This document shows positions 37,401 through 47,621 of a DNA stretch of 64,000 nt, piece by piece. Within the stretch, counting starts at the first letter, position 1. Every line of letters starts with the position of its first letter. The notes below the pieces were generated by a model. That model had not been told where the DNA came from and searched no databases. It was given only the letters and a program-made list of their open reading frames with translations. The translations under genes and the position numbers were made by a program. This DNA comes from Siphlonurus alternatus (lineage: Eukaryota > Arthropoda > Insecta > Ephemeroptera > Siphlonuridae), in assembly GCA_949825025.1 (NCBI GenBank), contig OX463780.1, forward strand, positions 38,730,979 to 38,794,978, in the 5' to 3' direction.

Positions 37401-40217
37401 TTACTCCGAAACTTGATGATATGAACGGGCTCTTAATATGGTCTGTAATCTCTAACTCCACGTACATGCTTCTCAGGGAGACGCAAGAAGAGCCGGAGCT
37501 GCTGGACGTGACGGACCCTCTGTCGCTGATCGCCTCGCAGTTCAACGTGTCACAGAAAACCAAGGTGGTCATCCACGGCTTCGGAGGCGGCCGCGACCTC
37601 TCACCCAGCCCCGACATGCGCGAAGGTGAATATCAGATATTGAATAATCATCGCTACAAGGCATGCAGTTAGGCCAAGGGATAATGACAATGCCAACTTT
37701 TTATTTCACTGCATTCCATGCTCTTCTCTGAAAACTAAACAATATTTAAAATATCAAAATACTTAAAGATATAAATTGTTTGATTAACCAACTAACGTTC
37801 TCCTGCAATATTGCAGCGTACTTCACGCGTGGCGAATATAACATCATCATCGTTGACTACGGCACCCTGGTGAAAGAGCCTTGCCTCAGCCAGGTCGGCT
37901 GGGGACCAAGGTTCTGCGCACGGTGCATTGCGCAGCTCGTGCAATACCTGAACCGCGTGAGCGGCACGCCACCTTCTTCCTTACACCTCATTGGATACAG
38001 CGTGGGTGCCCACATCGCAGGACTCGTCGCTAACTATATGCACGAGGGCAAACTCGGCAGGATTACAGGTAATTAATAAAACGTGGAATGGTGTTATTTT
38101 AATAATACCTTCAAAATTAAAAATAATACAAAATTTAAAAACAAAAAATCTATTGATTTTTTTTAACTTAAATATTTAATATTTAAATATTGCAGCCTTA
38201 AAATGGGATTTATATTATTTTTTAAGATATACCACTGGTAAATCACTGAGAATGCAATGTAAATCGTTTTTCTCAAAAATATTTAAGGACTTTAATAACC
38301 TTAAAAAAAATTAATTACAATAATTATCAGCACATTACGTGATAACAGATTCATTTGTATCGAATTTATCGTATATTATAGTGATTGCTGAATTATGTGA
38401 TTGTTCACATAATTCATCAACTTGCTCCACTGTTATCGCGGCAGGTCTGGACCCGTCCGTGGTGTTTTACCAAGGCTCCAATAGCTCCCGCGACCTCGAC
38501 CTGAGCGACGCACACTTTGTAGATATCATCCACACGGGCGCTGGCGTACTGGGACAGTGGGGGCCAAATGGACACGCTGACTTCTATGTTAACGGCGGTA
38601 CCTCCCAGCCAGGCTGTTCAGGAACCATCTTTCGTGAGTGCAAACTGCAACTTGTTTTGTTTAATAAAAGTTCATTTCTAAATTTTATATACTAAATAAG
38701 TATCAAAATTTTGAAAGATTGTTGAAATATGAATAATTCCCGTTTTTTTCTCCAAATAAAAATTAATTTCGACGAATAGGATAATTAATAAGTTTAAGTA
38801 TAATATAATGATAAATAATTTAATGTGTTGCTTAAAAAATTAAAAAAAAAAAAAAAATCCTAGCCTGTTATGCAACCTCTTCAGCATGCATGTATTGCAG
38901 GTTGCATAAACATTCTAGGAAAATTCTTTAATTTTATTTTTTTTTGCAATGTGAACTACAGACAATAAATTGCAATACTTAAATAATTCAGGCATGATTA
39001 AAACTCAAAAATTCTTATTTGTTGGTTCCAGAGACATTGTCATGTGACCACACTAAAGTGACACCATACTTCATTGAGTCCATTACAACAAAGAAGGGGT
39101 TCTGGGCTGCTCCCTGTGCCAGCTTCTTCAACTACATGTTAGGCTGGTGCAGTCCCAAGGAGGAGGAGTATGTTCTCATGGGAGAGGACACACCTCACAC
39201 GTAAGAAATTATGAGACTTAAATTTGGGTCATGGTATACTGTTACATATGCAGCGTGAAAGGAGGGGAAGAGAAGTGGTGATAAAGGTGATTTTCCCCCT
39301 GCCCATTACAGCTGCCCAAAATAACCTCTCTCCTTTCTATGCTTCTAAAGAAGTATAAAATTTAATACCATATAGGATGACACTCGGGGGGGGGGGGGGT
39401 AATGGGGGTATATCTCTCTTCCTCATCTCTTCCAAAAGTTAAGAGCTGACAGGCATGGATCCGGAACCAAATCTTAAGGAAGGAAAGGGGCTCCCCCAGC
39501 CATCCCCTGGATTCATGCCTGACAGCTGAATCTAGCTATCTATAGCTTGAATAGATTTATTCCTTTCACATATATAACAGAACAAAGAGAGAATGAATAA
39601 TTTAATTAATTTGTAATTTAAAATAGAATTTTTGCAGTGCGTCATTAAATTGTTATTAAATTAAATAAAATTGTCATTAAATTGTTATTATGTTAATTTA
39701 GAAATGTAGATGATGCACTAATGTTTTCATGACTTTCAATCTAAATCAGCGCTGCAAACTGGGTAATATAATGTGAGCGATTCGAGCTCCATTGGGTAAA
39801 AGCTGCAAGGCAGCTAGCCTTTGTTTCAAGTATCATCATGAAAGTCATGACAACTGCATTCATTGATCCTTATAATGTGTATGTTTTATATATACATAAA
39901 CTGATAGTCTTAAATGCTTAATTGAACATGACTTATGTTTCAGAGCAAGAGGTGAATATTATCTAACAACTAATGCAAACAAGCCATATGCAAAGGGTTT
40001 CCCCTTGGTCAAGAAAGAGCCTCAGCGACAGCCCCAGCAGAAGCGACAGCAGCCGCAACGACCACAACAAAAGAGGCAGCCTCAGCAAGGTCAGCAACAG
40101 CCACAGCAGAGCCAGCGACAGCAACAACAAATTCTGAGACAGCAGCAGCTGAGGCAACGGCAACAACAGCAACAAAGCCAACAACAGAGACAGAAGCGAT
40201 GGCCACAGAACTATTAA
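28311..40217 (+). CDS. Lipase C: secreted pancreatic-lipase-family enzyme with Gln/Arg-rich tail
   Basis: Exons 28311-28392, 36527-36689, 37477-37625, 37817-38068, 38445-38633, 39032-39200, 39944-40217; 1278 nt, 425 residues. N-terminal hydrophobic segment (YLAALAVITLLLPQ) is a likely signal peptide. A basic, Gln-containing stretch follows (QQGAAKRPTRQQQEPPRKKP). Motifs: VVIHGFGGG, GYSVGAH (Ser about 193), GLDPS (Asp about 218), SCDHTKVTPYF (His about 285); triad intact, lid about 9 residues. Exon 4 is 252 nt, as in A and B. The last about 68 residues, from about 357, are nearly all Gln, Arg, Lys and Pro in irregular QQQ/RQ/KRQ runs, absent from A and B. Intron 1 is 8.1 kb. Third gene of the array; AATAAA at 40756. 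Confidence 0.92.
28535..28676. repeat. Short MITE, GGGGCATTCACAAAG ends
   Basis: About 140 bp: left AAGGGGCATTCACAAAGTCT and TAAGGCCACATTTAAGGCT; right AGCCTTAAATGTGGCCTTAA and GGCTTTGTGAATGTCCCTTT. Nearly the full length is a hairpin. Same family as 12551-12703. Confidence 0.88.
31185..31495. repeat. Degenerate palindromic MITE copy
   Basis: The left end TTTTTTATTGCAGAAATGGA then TAGAGGGTACCAA and the right-hand blocks ATAATTTTTTAAAAATAGTT then CCCGC and ATCAGAGTAGCAATTTGGTA are retained; the middle has diverged and a long A run is inserted (about 31427-31453). Confidence 0.7.
34668..35904. mobile_element. 1.24-kb terminal-inverted-repeat element with possible spliced mini-ORF
   Basis: The left end CCCTGACTCCACGGCACAGT (then AGGGCAC) is matched inverted at the right end (GTGCCCAACTGTGCCGTGGA then GTCAGGG). 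The interior holds exon-like pieces on the plus strand: an open block ending at AAAGAAG|GTAAGA (about 35147), a block about 35220-35350 entered at TTTTTTACAG and ending GTG|GTGAGT (includes MRGPIIAFLSPAQPAP), and a final block from about 35416 ending in TAA near 35534. The joined frame is continuous but not a protein I recognise. Another inner palindrome (CGAACTGTGATTTTCACAGT then TCGG) is near 35700. It could be a non-autonomous transposon carrying captured host sequence. Confidence 0.6.
36943..37110 (+). mobile_element. Diverged SINE-core relic
   Basis: Shares the body of the 5596 SINE: GGCTTTGGACCATTG, TTCATTGACAAAAG, CATCCTGGCTGAGGTTTCCA, CCCTCAGCC and AAATGCCGGGATGG. Neither the 5S-like head nor the same tail is present. 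Located in lipase C intron 2. Confidence 0.65.
39385..39535. repeat. Inverted repeat with CAGGCATGGATCC ends, next to a poly(G) run
   Basis: GACAGGCATGGATCCGG (about 39449) and CCCTGGATTCATGCCTGACA (about 39506) are inverted copies about 75 bp apart. A 14-base G run lies at about 39388. Probably a remnant of the GGATCCACGCCTG repeat family. Located in lipase C intron 6. Confidence 0.5.
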
Positions 40218-42262
40218 TGACTAAAAAACTTAAAGATACTAATAATTTTTAAAAGGACAATTTTGCAAATATTAATTTGAGAGAATTAAAATGTTAAACT
40301 GCTATTTCATATCAGAGAGAAAAAAATATTTATTCTTGAGTAAATTTCAAATTGGACAAATATTGTCTCTATATTCTTGCAAAAGCACAAACTTCTGTGT
40401 GATTCTACTTTAGTTTTTATCTACTAAAACAAGGTTATTTAATATTGAGTACTTTAATTAAATGCTTGATACAAGAATGTTGCCAAGATAAAAATATATG
40501 AAATGAAAGTAAATAGTAAAAGCTCAGAGCCTGTCGTAAAACTTACACTGTACTGTCTATTCATAATTTATGTAACATAAATAAGTTTATATTAATATAT
40601 TGAAAATTATAGGTTGTTTTTACATAAGTGTAGGAATATGTATTTTATCAATGATCACTGTGTGATTTCACTGTATTATAATTTTTATTGTTATATATAA
40701 TTTTTACATAAAAAAAATATAATGCAAATGACATTTTCATGTAATGAGCATTAAAAATAAACTGTTAACAGGTTAACCCATACATTTATTTCAACCACAA
40801 AAAATATGAATAGAAAATGGAATGATATACGTAAGGAGGATAAACAAAAATGCATTATACAGAAATGTAGCAATTTGATGATGTAAGAAAAAAATATATT
40901 AATAATTAAAATACAGATAATGTCAATAATTACATCTTATTATTTTATAGGTGAAATAAAAATTATGATACAACAAAGAAAGTTGAAAAAAACAACACAC
41001 ATTATTTATATATATGAAGCCATAGAGGCTGCAAGTTTAGTGTTTTCCAGAGGGAAAAATTTCCTCATAGCCATCAAGTTATGTTTTTATTTTCCAGTAA
41101 TTACTTAATTACAGTAAATATTTAATTTATCAATCTGGCAACATTTCCCTACCCCCTTTTTAATAAAGGGGGGACAAGGGTCTTTTCATTTTGAATCCAG
41201 AACTTATATTCCTCTAAAACTTTGCATCAAATGGTAAAATATAGGCATATGTATTTGTGTTGTTTATAAAAAGCACATGTGAGTTTTATTTCATCATTTT
41301 GTAAAAAATAGACTGCCTAACTTTCTCACATGATTACAGTTAGTCTTAAAGCAAAAAGAAAGCAATGGACAATTTGCATGACATTTTTTTATTGTAGAAA
41401 TGGATAGAGGGTACCAAATTATGCTACTCTAAATTTTTTCCGATTTTTTTGAGAGCGGGAACTATTTTTAAAAAATTATTGAAAGTCAGTTTTATGACGT
41501 CACGGGCGTTTAGCGCCAATCCTTTTCTTAAGGACAGACTCCTCGTGACGCCATAAAATCGACTTTCAATAATTTTTTAAAAATAGTTTCCGGTCTCTAA
41601 AAAATCTGAAAAAATTCAGAGTAGCATAACTTTGCACCCTCTATCCATTTCTGCAATAAAAAAATGTCATACAAATTGTCCATTATTTCATTTACTACAA
41701 TCATAACTCGATATATTGATTACAAGTCTACAACTAAATTTTATATACTGAGAATATGTTATAATAGCAAAATAAATCAAACCAAATGCGTTATCTTCTA
41801 AACATTTACTGATATACTGTAGTAAAAATATTTTAAGTTAAAATGTGTATATAGAATATATACTGCATTTTTTGTATATTAATATGAGAAAATCAGAATA
41901 ATTTTCAAAGAGAACTTAAAAATCCTTGTTATGTGTGTGTTTTACCTGTCAACATTATATGCAAAAATATGTTTAGAATTATAACTTGCAATTCAGGTGT
42001 AAACACAAGCAAATCTCTCTAGTACACATGCTAAAACAGAGGTGACAGACAACTCTTTCACTGATACATAGAATTTTGAAGTCTCTGATTACAAGAAATT
42101 ATTTAATTTGTACTGTAAGCTATATACATATAAATTATAGTTCTTATTTTTAGACCTTAAAGAACCAAACATAAATCCAGTAAGATTACATCACTTCTAT
42201 AAATATGACACACACATATATTTAACTTACTGATTGCTCTGTATATAAATCAAGCAGTTGTC
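40218..42262. other. Intergenic region, lipase C to MEA1 (convergent ends)
   Basis: Holds the lipase C 3' UTR with AATAAA at 40756-40761, AT-rich sequence, and one palindromic MITE (41366-41682). No gene seen. Confidence 0.65.
41366..41682. repeat. Palindromic MITE with TGACGTCA motifs (copy 3, TGGACAATTTGCATGACA ends)
   Basis: Very similar to the 19449 copy end to end, including the outer arms and the loop CCTTTTCTTAAGGACAGACT. The left arm has TGACGTCACGGG; the right arm is mutated to GTGACGCCAT. Confidence 0.92.
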
Positions 42263-43760
42263 TCAGTGTTTACCCGCATTGACCTCTTGGTCATCCTGTC
42301 CTTTCATGGCCTGCAGTCTCTCGTCCAGGCGAGCTCTCCACTGGTCCTCCGGCACAGCACTGGCCCAGGCAGGCACCGCGGAGCTGGGCAGCGAAAAGCC
42401 TGCCATGGCTTGCAGCACCTGCTGAGTGCGTGTTTCATCCATGGGTACGATATCTCGGCCTCCCGGGCCAGCCCAGAGCTGCAGTCGCTCCTCACGCTCT
42501 GCCTTCTATAACATATAATACCATACAATTCATTAATATAACAAGGAATTTAAGATGTTTATGTATCTCTTTATAAAGAAAAGTATAGGTATAGATATAG
42601 AGAAGAGTTGTGCAAAATTTAAAGCCAAAACATACACTGATGGCAGTAATATTCATTTTAAACTAAATCCAGGATACAGTAATCTACAAGGTTCGTCAGA
42701 TCAAAGCTTTTGTCTTGTGGGTTTCCAGAGACCATTTATGTATTTTAGTTACCTTAGCCAAAATTAAAGGCACTACAGTCTGTTCACAAAAGTTGTGCTA
42801 TGGGCTGCAGTTTAGGATTCATAATTATACTATGCTGATAAAAATTGGAACATTAAAGTACTGTACAGTATGTATTATGCTTTTTATTTATTATGCTGAT
42901 GTATATTTTGAGCTAAGACTCACCGTTGAGTCTGGTTCATCAATCAGCTCTGAGCTATTGTCTGCTTCAGCTTCACTAGTGATGGACGACTCTGGAAGTC
43001 CATTATGTGTGTTCAAGGCTGGTGTGTCCTGCTATGAAAGAGAGAGAGAAAAAAACAAAAAAAATAGACAAAGTTTCAAAATGATGCCAATGGTAAAAAT
43101 ACAAAAAACAAAAGATTTGAAACATAAAATGACATATCTACCATGTAATATTCGAGACTTAAGAGCATATAGATTGTGAATTCTTGGTCTATAAGAAATA
43201 TTTACTGGAGGATGCCCTAGGGCGGCTTCTCTGTGTGGTGACATGCATCACAGATTCTACTTACAAGTTAGTGAATAGCACTGGTCTAAATCAGAGGCAT
43301 TGACAATTGGGCTTACTAATCAAATATGCTTATTTTGAAGTCGACCTGGTGAAGTCGCATGGTGCTGGTGGCTAAAGTGACCTCCGCATTGAAAGTATAG
43401 CATCCTCCCATGCAGTGAATATGCATAATTCTTGTATCATGGTGATACATAATATTCACACCAAGGGTGTGGCTTACAGTAGACAAGTTGCATAAGTATG
43501 CATATATATTTATACTGTATGCATTACAAGCATGTGTTAAATATGTGTGAGATATGACTGGTATGATATTTGCTCACCCCACTGATGGCAGTGGCATCAT
43601 CATCTTCTACTTGTTGTGAGAGAAGCTCATAGCCCTCATGCGACATCAGTTGCTCGTCTTCACTGTCAGAGCTTGTGGTTTGTTGGCCTTCAATCGGAGG
43701 AATCTCACAAGGTGCTCCATTATGCCTTGGAGGCTCTGGGGATGGAGAACACTCCACCAT
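42263..43760 (-). CDS. MEA1: Male-enhanced antigen 1 homologue
   Basis: Exons in transcript order: 43578-43760, 42924-43028, 42263-42505; all phase 0, 531 nt, 176 residues, close to the usual length. The conserved C-terminal block is clear: IVPMDETRTQQVLQAMAGFS, then SLPSSAVPAWA and QWRARLDERLQAMKG. This matches the IPMD-----V---MAG-SLP---VPAWA------W------LQA pattern of animal MEA1. The N-terminal GYELLSQ also matches the GY-YQPL/LL segment. The rest is acidic and low in complexity. Its molecular role is poorly known; mammalian MEA1 is linked to spermatogenesis. The ATG at 43760 is in frame with no upstream coding exon found; a 5' UTR splice at an ACACAG near 43795 is possible. Head to head with the SR-protein gene. 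Confidence 0.85.
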
Positions 43761-44220
43761 CCTATCGGCCTTGGATGACAGAATGTTGTCTGTGTACGTA
43801 TGTTACAGTATGTATGTATACAGTTCAGTAGTTCAACTAGATCTGTAAATTGAATATAAATACTTCACTATACCATAAGAAATATTCAATAGAGTTTATA
43901 ATAGCACAGACTTTAGATTACAAGATCCGCAATTCATTGCTGCTGGTGATGCTGGTCTGCTGCTTTTCACCGAGCTCTTTTAATTTTTAAAAACTGCGCT
44001 CAATAGTCAGCTGCTTGCGACGGAAATTGCCGAATGATTTCTACGGAGCTACACGAAGTAACACGAAACAAGAACGACGAATGACGAACGACAAGAAACA
44101 AAGCCGCCATTTTTAGGTTATTCGTTGAGTGTTGAGTCGTTGTCGTTTTCCATTTTGTTGTTTGTGTTTACTCGGAGATATTTCTTCAAATATATTGTTT
44201 CTAACAACGTAAAGAAACTA
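43761..44220. promoter_or_regulatory. Shared divergent promoter region, MEA1 (-) / SR protein (+)
   Basis: Only about 560 bp separate the two start codons. The region holds a CCGCCATTTT motif (about 44104, YY1-like), ACGA-rich direct repeats (about 44060-44100) and a plus-strand non-coding leader that ends at the AAACTA|GTAAGT donor (44220). A bidirectional promoter is inferred. Confidence 0.5.
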
Positions 44221-44319
44221 GTAAGTAGTATTACTTGCATTATTATTATAAATTTTACTTATAAATGTTATTTTAGTGGTTTCCAATAATCATTATTTTG
44301 TTTGTCAGAGGGCAAAACC

Positions 44320-46518
44320 ATGTCGCGATACGGCCGAGATTCTGGCTCAGACTGCAAAATTTACGTTGGTGACCTTGGTATGTATATAATTTAATATGCA
44401 TATAATTATTATGAGTTTATAGATAATTGTATTGATAATGATGGTGAATTTTCGTTGTTTTTAGGTTCGAATGCCTCTAAGCAGGAGCTCGAGGAATCCT
44501 TTTCATATTATGGTCCTCTCCGCAATGTTTGGGTGGCTAGGAACCCTCCTGGTTTTGCATTCGTCGAATTTGAAGAACCTCGAGATGCCGAGGATGCTGT
44601 GCGTGGTCTAGATGGACGGTAAGTTCTGCATATGTATATTTATGCATACTTCTTGAAAGTTACAGCACAATTTCATTTGGGGCTTTTGTTGTCATGTGTG
44701 CATGCGCAGCAGCGCAGCGGGTGCTAATTGTGTCATATTCTGCAGCACCATTTGTGGTCGCCGCGTGCGTGTGGAGATGTCCACTGGCATGAGCAAGTCT
44801 CGCATGCGTGACAGTGGACCTCCTAGTCGCAGAGGCGCAGGTGGACGTCCATTCCACCCTGAGGACAAGTGCTACGAGTGCGGGGAACGTGGCCACTACG
44901 CCCGGGATTGCTCCCGCTACAGTCGAGGGGGAGGAGGAGGTCGCCGGGGCAGGTACGCCCTTCACTCTCTTCTATGTCCTATGGGAATGGGTGACCTTGT
45001 CTTAAATCCTCCACTGTTCAACTGGAACTGTTTTTGTTTTTTAGACATCTGTTGTCCATAGGGAAATAACTATTATTTACAGTACAGAATTTTATATTAC
45101 TGTCGCATTGTGCATTGTATGTAAATAATTTCTGTATGGATAACTTGCGTTTTAAAACTGAGGTGTACTATTGAACAGAACGGTGTTTTTTGGCAATGTT
45201 ATCACACTGGTAAATTAAGGTTTGGACTAATTTACAATTACTGTACCGTTTTCAGTTTTTGTGTGTAGCCCTCTTGTTTCTGTAAGTGAGAAATTAGTTT
45301 TCATTTATTTAAAAAAAAATACACTCATTTTTAAATTCATTGTTGATAATATAATTCCTATTACGTTTTTGTAGGCAGCACGGCTGAGTGTATGAACTTC
45401 ACACAAAATATACACACGCCAAATGAATCTTCGTAGTAAAAAGAAATGAGAGAGAAATCACTCCTATTTACAATGAATGAACTTCAATGAGGAGAGTCGT
45501 CTTCGAGAGATTGAGTCACACACACGAGTCCTTCTATCTATGAGTCTCCGTGGGCTTCGTAGAGATTTTAACTTCGTAGACCGTCACGTCTACTTGCTAC
45601 TTACTTCTTCTACAAGTTTGATCCCCTCCTACTTCCGAGTGGTGTTTCGGCCAGCGTCATTGGCACAGCACCTACTGATCCGAGACAACGTAGTCGATTG
45701 AATTTCATGACTTGTCCATCTGAGACTGCTGCCAATAACAACGGTAGAACTCGCTTGAGAACTTTCACACCATGATAAATGCAGGTCACTTATAGGGGGG
45801 ATAGATTTTTTTTTTTTTTCACTCATGAACCCAAGTTTAAAAAATAATCATAAATAGAAAACAAAAAGCTTTGACCATTTTGTTTGACTTGGTTGCCAAA
45901 GATAGCTCTTGTATCCTGATTAAAATAACATTTAAAATTGATAAATAAACAAGCAGCCATTTCCATATTTACTGATGATCTTTCTATTTTTTTTTTTTTT
46001 TTTTTTTTTTTGGGTGGGGGTTAATTTTTATTTCAGTTCTATTTTCCTCTAAATTTAACATTTTTTTCCTTGTATTAAATATTACCAAGCGTTGTAGGGG
46101 TAATTTTAGTTCCCTTTGATAGTTAAAAAGCGGTGAGATTTGAAAGAATAGAAAATTGAATATTTTTATAATACATTATTATAATTATTGCAATGCTTCT
46201 ATAATGTGTGACTTAGAACTTTATACTGTCAAATTACAGTAAAAATAATTAAGTTGCTTGCATTCTATGGGTAATCCTTCAAGTGTGAATATAGTGTGTA
46301 AACGTCTATGTGGTTTCCAGGCAGTGTGTTTGTGTGCTTGGCTGACTAGTGTGTTTCCTTGCAGGTCGTACTCGCGCTCCCGCAGCCGTGACCGCCGCAC
46401 ACGCTCCCGCTCTGACTCTCGCTCCCGTTCGAGGTCTCGCTCCCTGCGCCGCTCTCCCCCTCGTGGAGGACGAGGTTCCCGGGACAGCCGCTCACGCTCT
46501 CCCTCCCGCAGTCGCTGA
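44320..46518 (+). CDS. SR splicing factor, SRSF7/9G8-like (RRM, CCHC knuckle, RS domain)
   Basis: Coding exons 44320-44377, 44465-44618, 44746-44952, 46365-46518; 573 nt, 190 residues. A non-coding first exon ends at 44220 and rejoins at 44309. The RRM (residues about 12-85) has RNP2 KIYVGDLG and RNP1 GFAFVEFE. A zinc knuckle of the form C-X2-C-X4-H-X4-C follows (C113, C116, H121, C126), then a Gly/Arg linker and an RS domain (about 140-190) ending SRSPSRSR. One RRM plus one knuckle is the signature of SRSF7 (9G8) and the insect Rsf1/x16-type proteins. It binds exonic enhancers in pre-mRNA and helps 3' processing and export in the nucleus. The long third coding intron (44953-46364) carries a likely poison exon, and there is an intron in the 3' UTR. 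AATAAA at 47405 and 47491. Confidence 0.95.
45375..45784 (+). promoter_or_regulatory. Candidate poison exon in the SR-protein gene
   Basis: An acceptor TTTTTGTAG at 45366-45374 precedes a block that, if spliced to the zinc-knuckle exon, reads four codons and then TGA (45385-45387). Donor-like sites are at ACG|GTAGAA (45743) and GCAG|GTCACT (45784). The block is GC-richer than the rest of the intron and packed with CTTC-type motifs (ACTTCAC, TCTTCGTAG, ACTTCAATG, TCTTCGAGA, GCTTCGTAG, ACTTCGTAG), the kind of site SRSF3/SRSF7 bind. The exact 3' boundary is uncertain. Confidence 0.55.
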
Positions 46519-46552
46519 GCCCCCCGAGCCAGCACCACAACCCCTCCCTCAG

Positions 46553-47031
46553 GTAACAGCCAAAAATTCTGTCAAATGCTTTTTGCTAAATCATAGTGTT
46601 TCACCAAAATATTAGTTAATCCCGAAAAAGGCTTAAATGTCCATATAACCTGAGATTTGCCTCGTAATAAACCAATTTCTTTGTTTCTGGATATTTATTT
46701 TTAATCTGCTTTTCTACATCATCGTCTGTGGTAAAACTCTTAAATTAGTCAAAGAATAAAAAGCCAGAATTAAATTGGAGAAGAATCTTTTAATATAAGA
46801 TTCATACTTGCAACACTGAAGCTAAGATTTGGAGACAGAAATATATTCAGAATTACGGCTTATCATTAGAAGTTAAGGCTTAAATGTAGTCTTACAGTTT
46901 TGTGAATGCCTCCCTAAAAGGACTAAGATTGAATCATCCTTATCTAATATTAATATTGTAACATTATTGTTAATTAATAATTACTGATAGTGATTTATTA
47001 CACGTCACCACATAATTTTGTTCTGTTACAG
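46553..47031 (+). other. Intron in the 3' UTR of the SR-protein gene
   Basis: Donor CCCTCAG|GTAACA lies 34 nt after the stop; acceptor CTGTTACAG leads into GAGGCTCGAGG. Because the junction is less than about 50 nt from the stop, normal transcripts should escape nonsense-mediated decay. Confidence 0.6.
46845..46918. repeat. One end of the CATTCACAAAG MITE family
   Basis: GGCTTAAATGTAGTCTTACA then GTTTTGTGAATGCCTCCCT matches the right half of the element at 28535-28676; the left half is degraded. Confidence 0.6.
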
Positions 47032-47621
47032 GAGGCTCGAGGAGAGGCGGTGCCATCATTAATTAGCTCAGTGTTCGTGTGTCTCCCAACACCCAGCTTT
47101 CCCTCACTTACCATATCTTCTTCACACTCCAAAGCATTCCATTTGCAGATTTATTAATTTGTTTTCAATGACATGCATGTTATGCGTGATTGCTTAAATT
47201 TGAAACAAATCAAATGAGGAAAAAAGTAGATCATTTGTTTTCTTTCTTCTTTGAGAAAATTTTATATTATTTGAAATTGTAATATTTAATTTGCTGCAAA
47301 TTCTCTTAATTCTCTTTTGCATGTAATTTTAAATTAGTATTAATTTTAGCATTTATAGTTATTTTTAATTTTGTCAGTGTAATTTTGACTCAAAGCTATT
47401 CAAGAATAAATAATCAAATTGTTCATCAATATTTTAATCATGTGTATTTTAGAGCTTACTTAATGTACCAGCATTTCAGTTCAAATTTCAAATAAAAGCA
47501 TGCAAGGTAAAACTTGCGAATTTGTGCAAAAAAAATATATGTATATGTATTTTTCTTACATTAAATTAGAAAACCTATACTTCAGTTACTCTAGTTTTTC
47601 TAGCCAGAATAGCTAAAAAGA

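Noticed and set aside
40009..40206. Minus-strand Leu/Val/Ala-rich frames opposite the lipase C tail
   Set aside because: Antisense reading of CAG/CAA codons; the plus frame is continuous with the lipase.
46221..46540. Minus-strand Arg/Glu-rich frame opposite the RS domain
   Set aside because: Antisense of the SR repeats; no exon partners.
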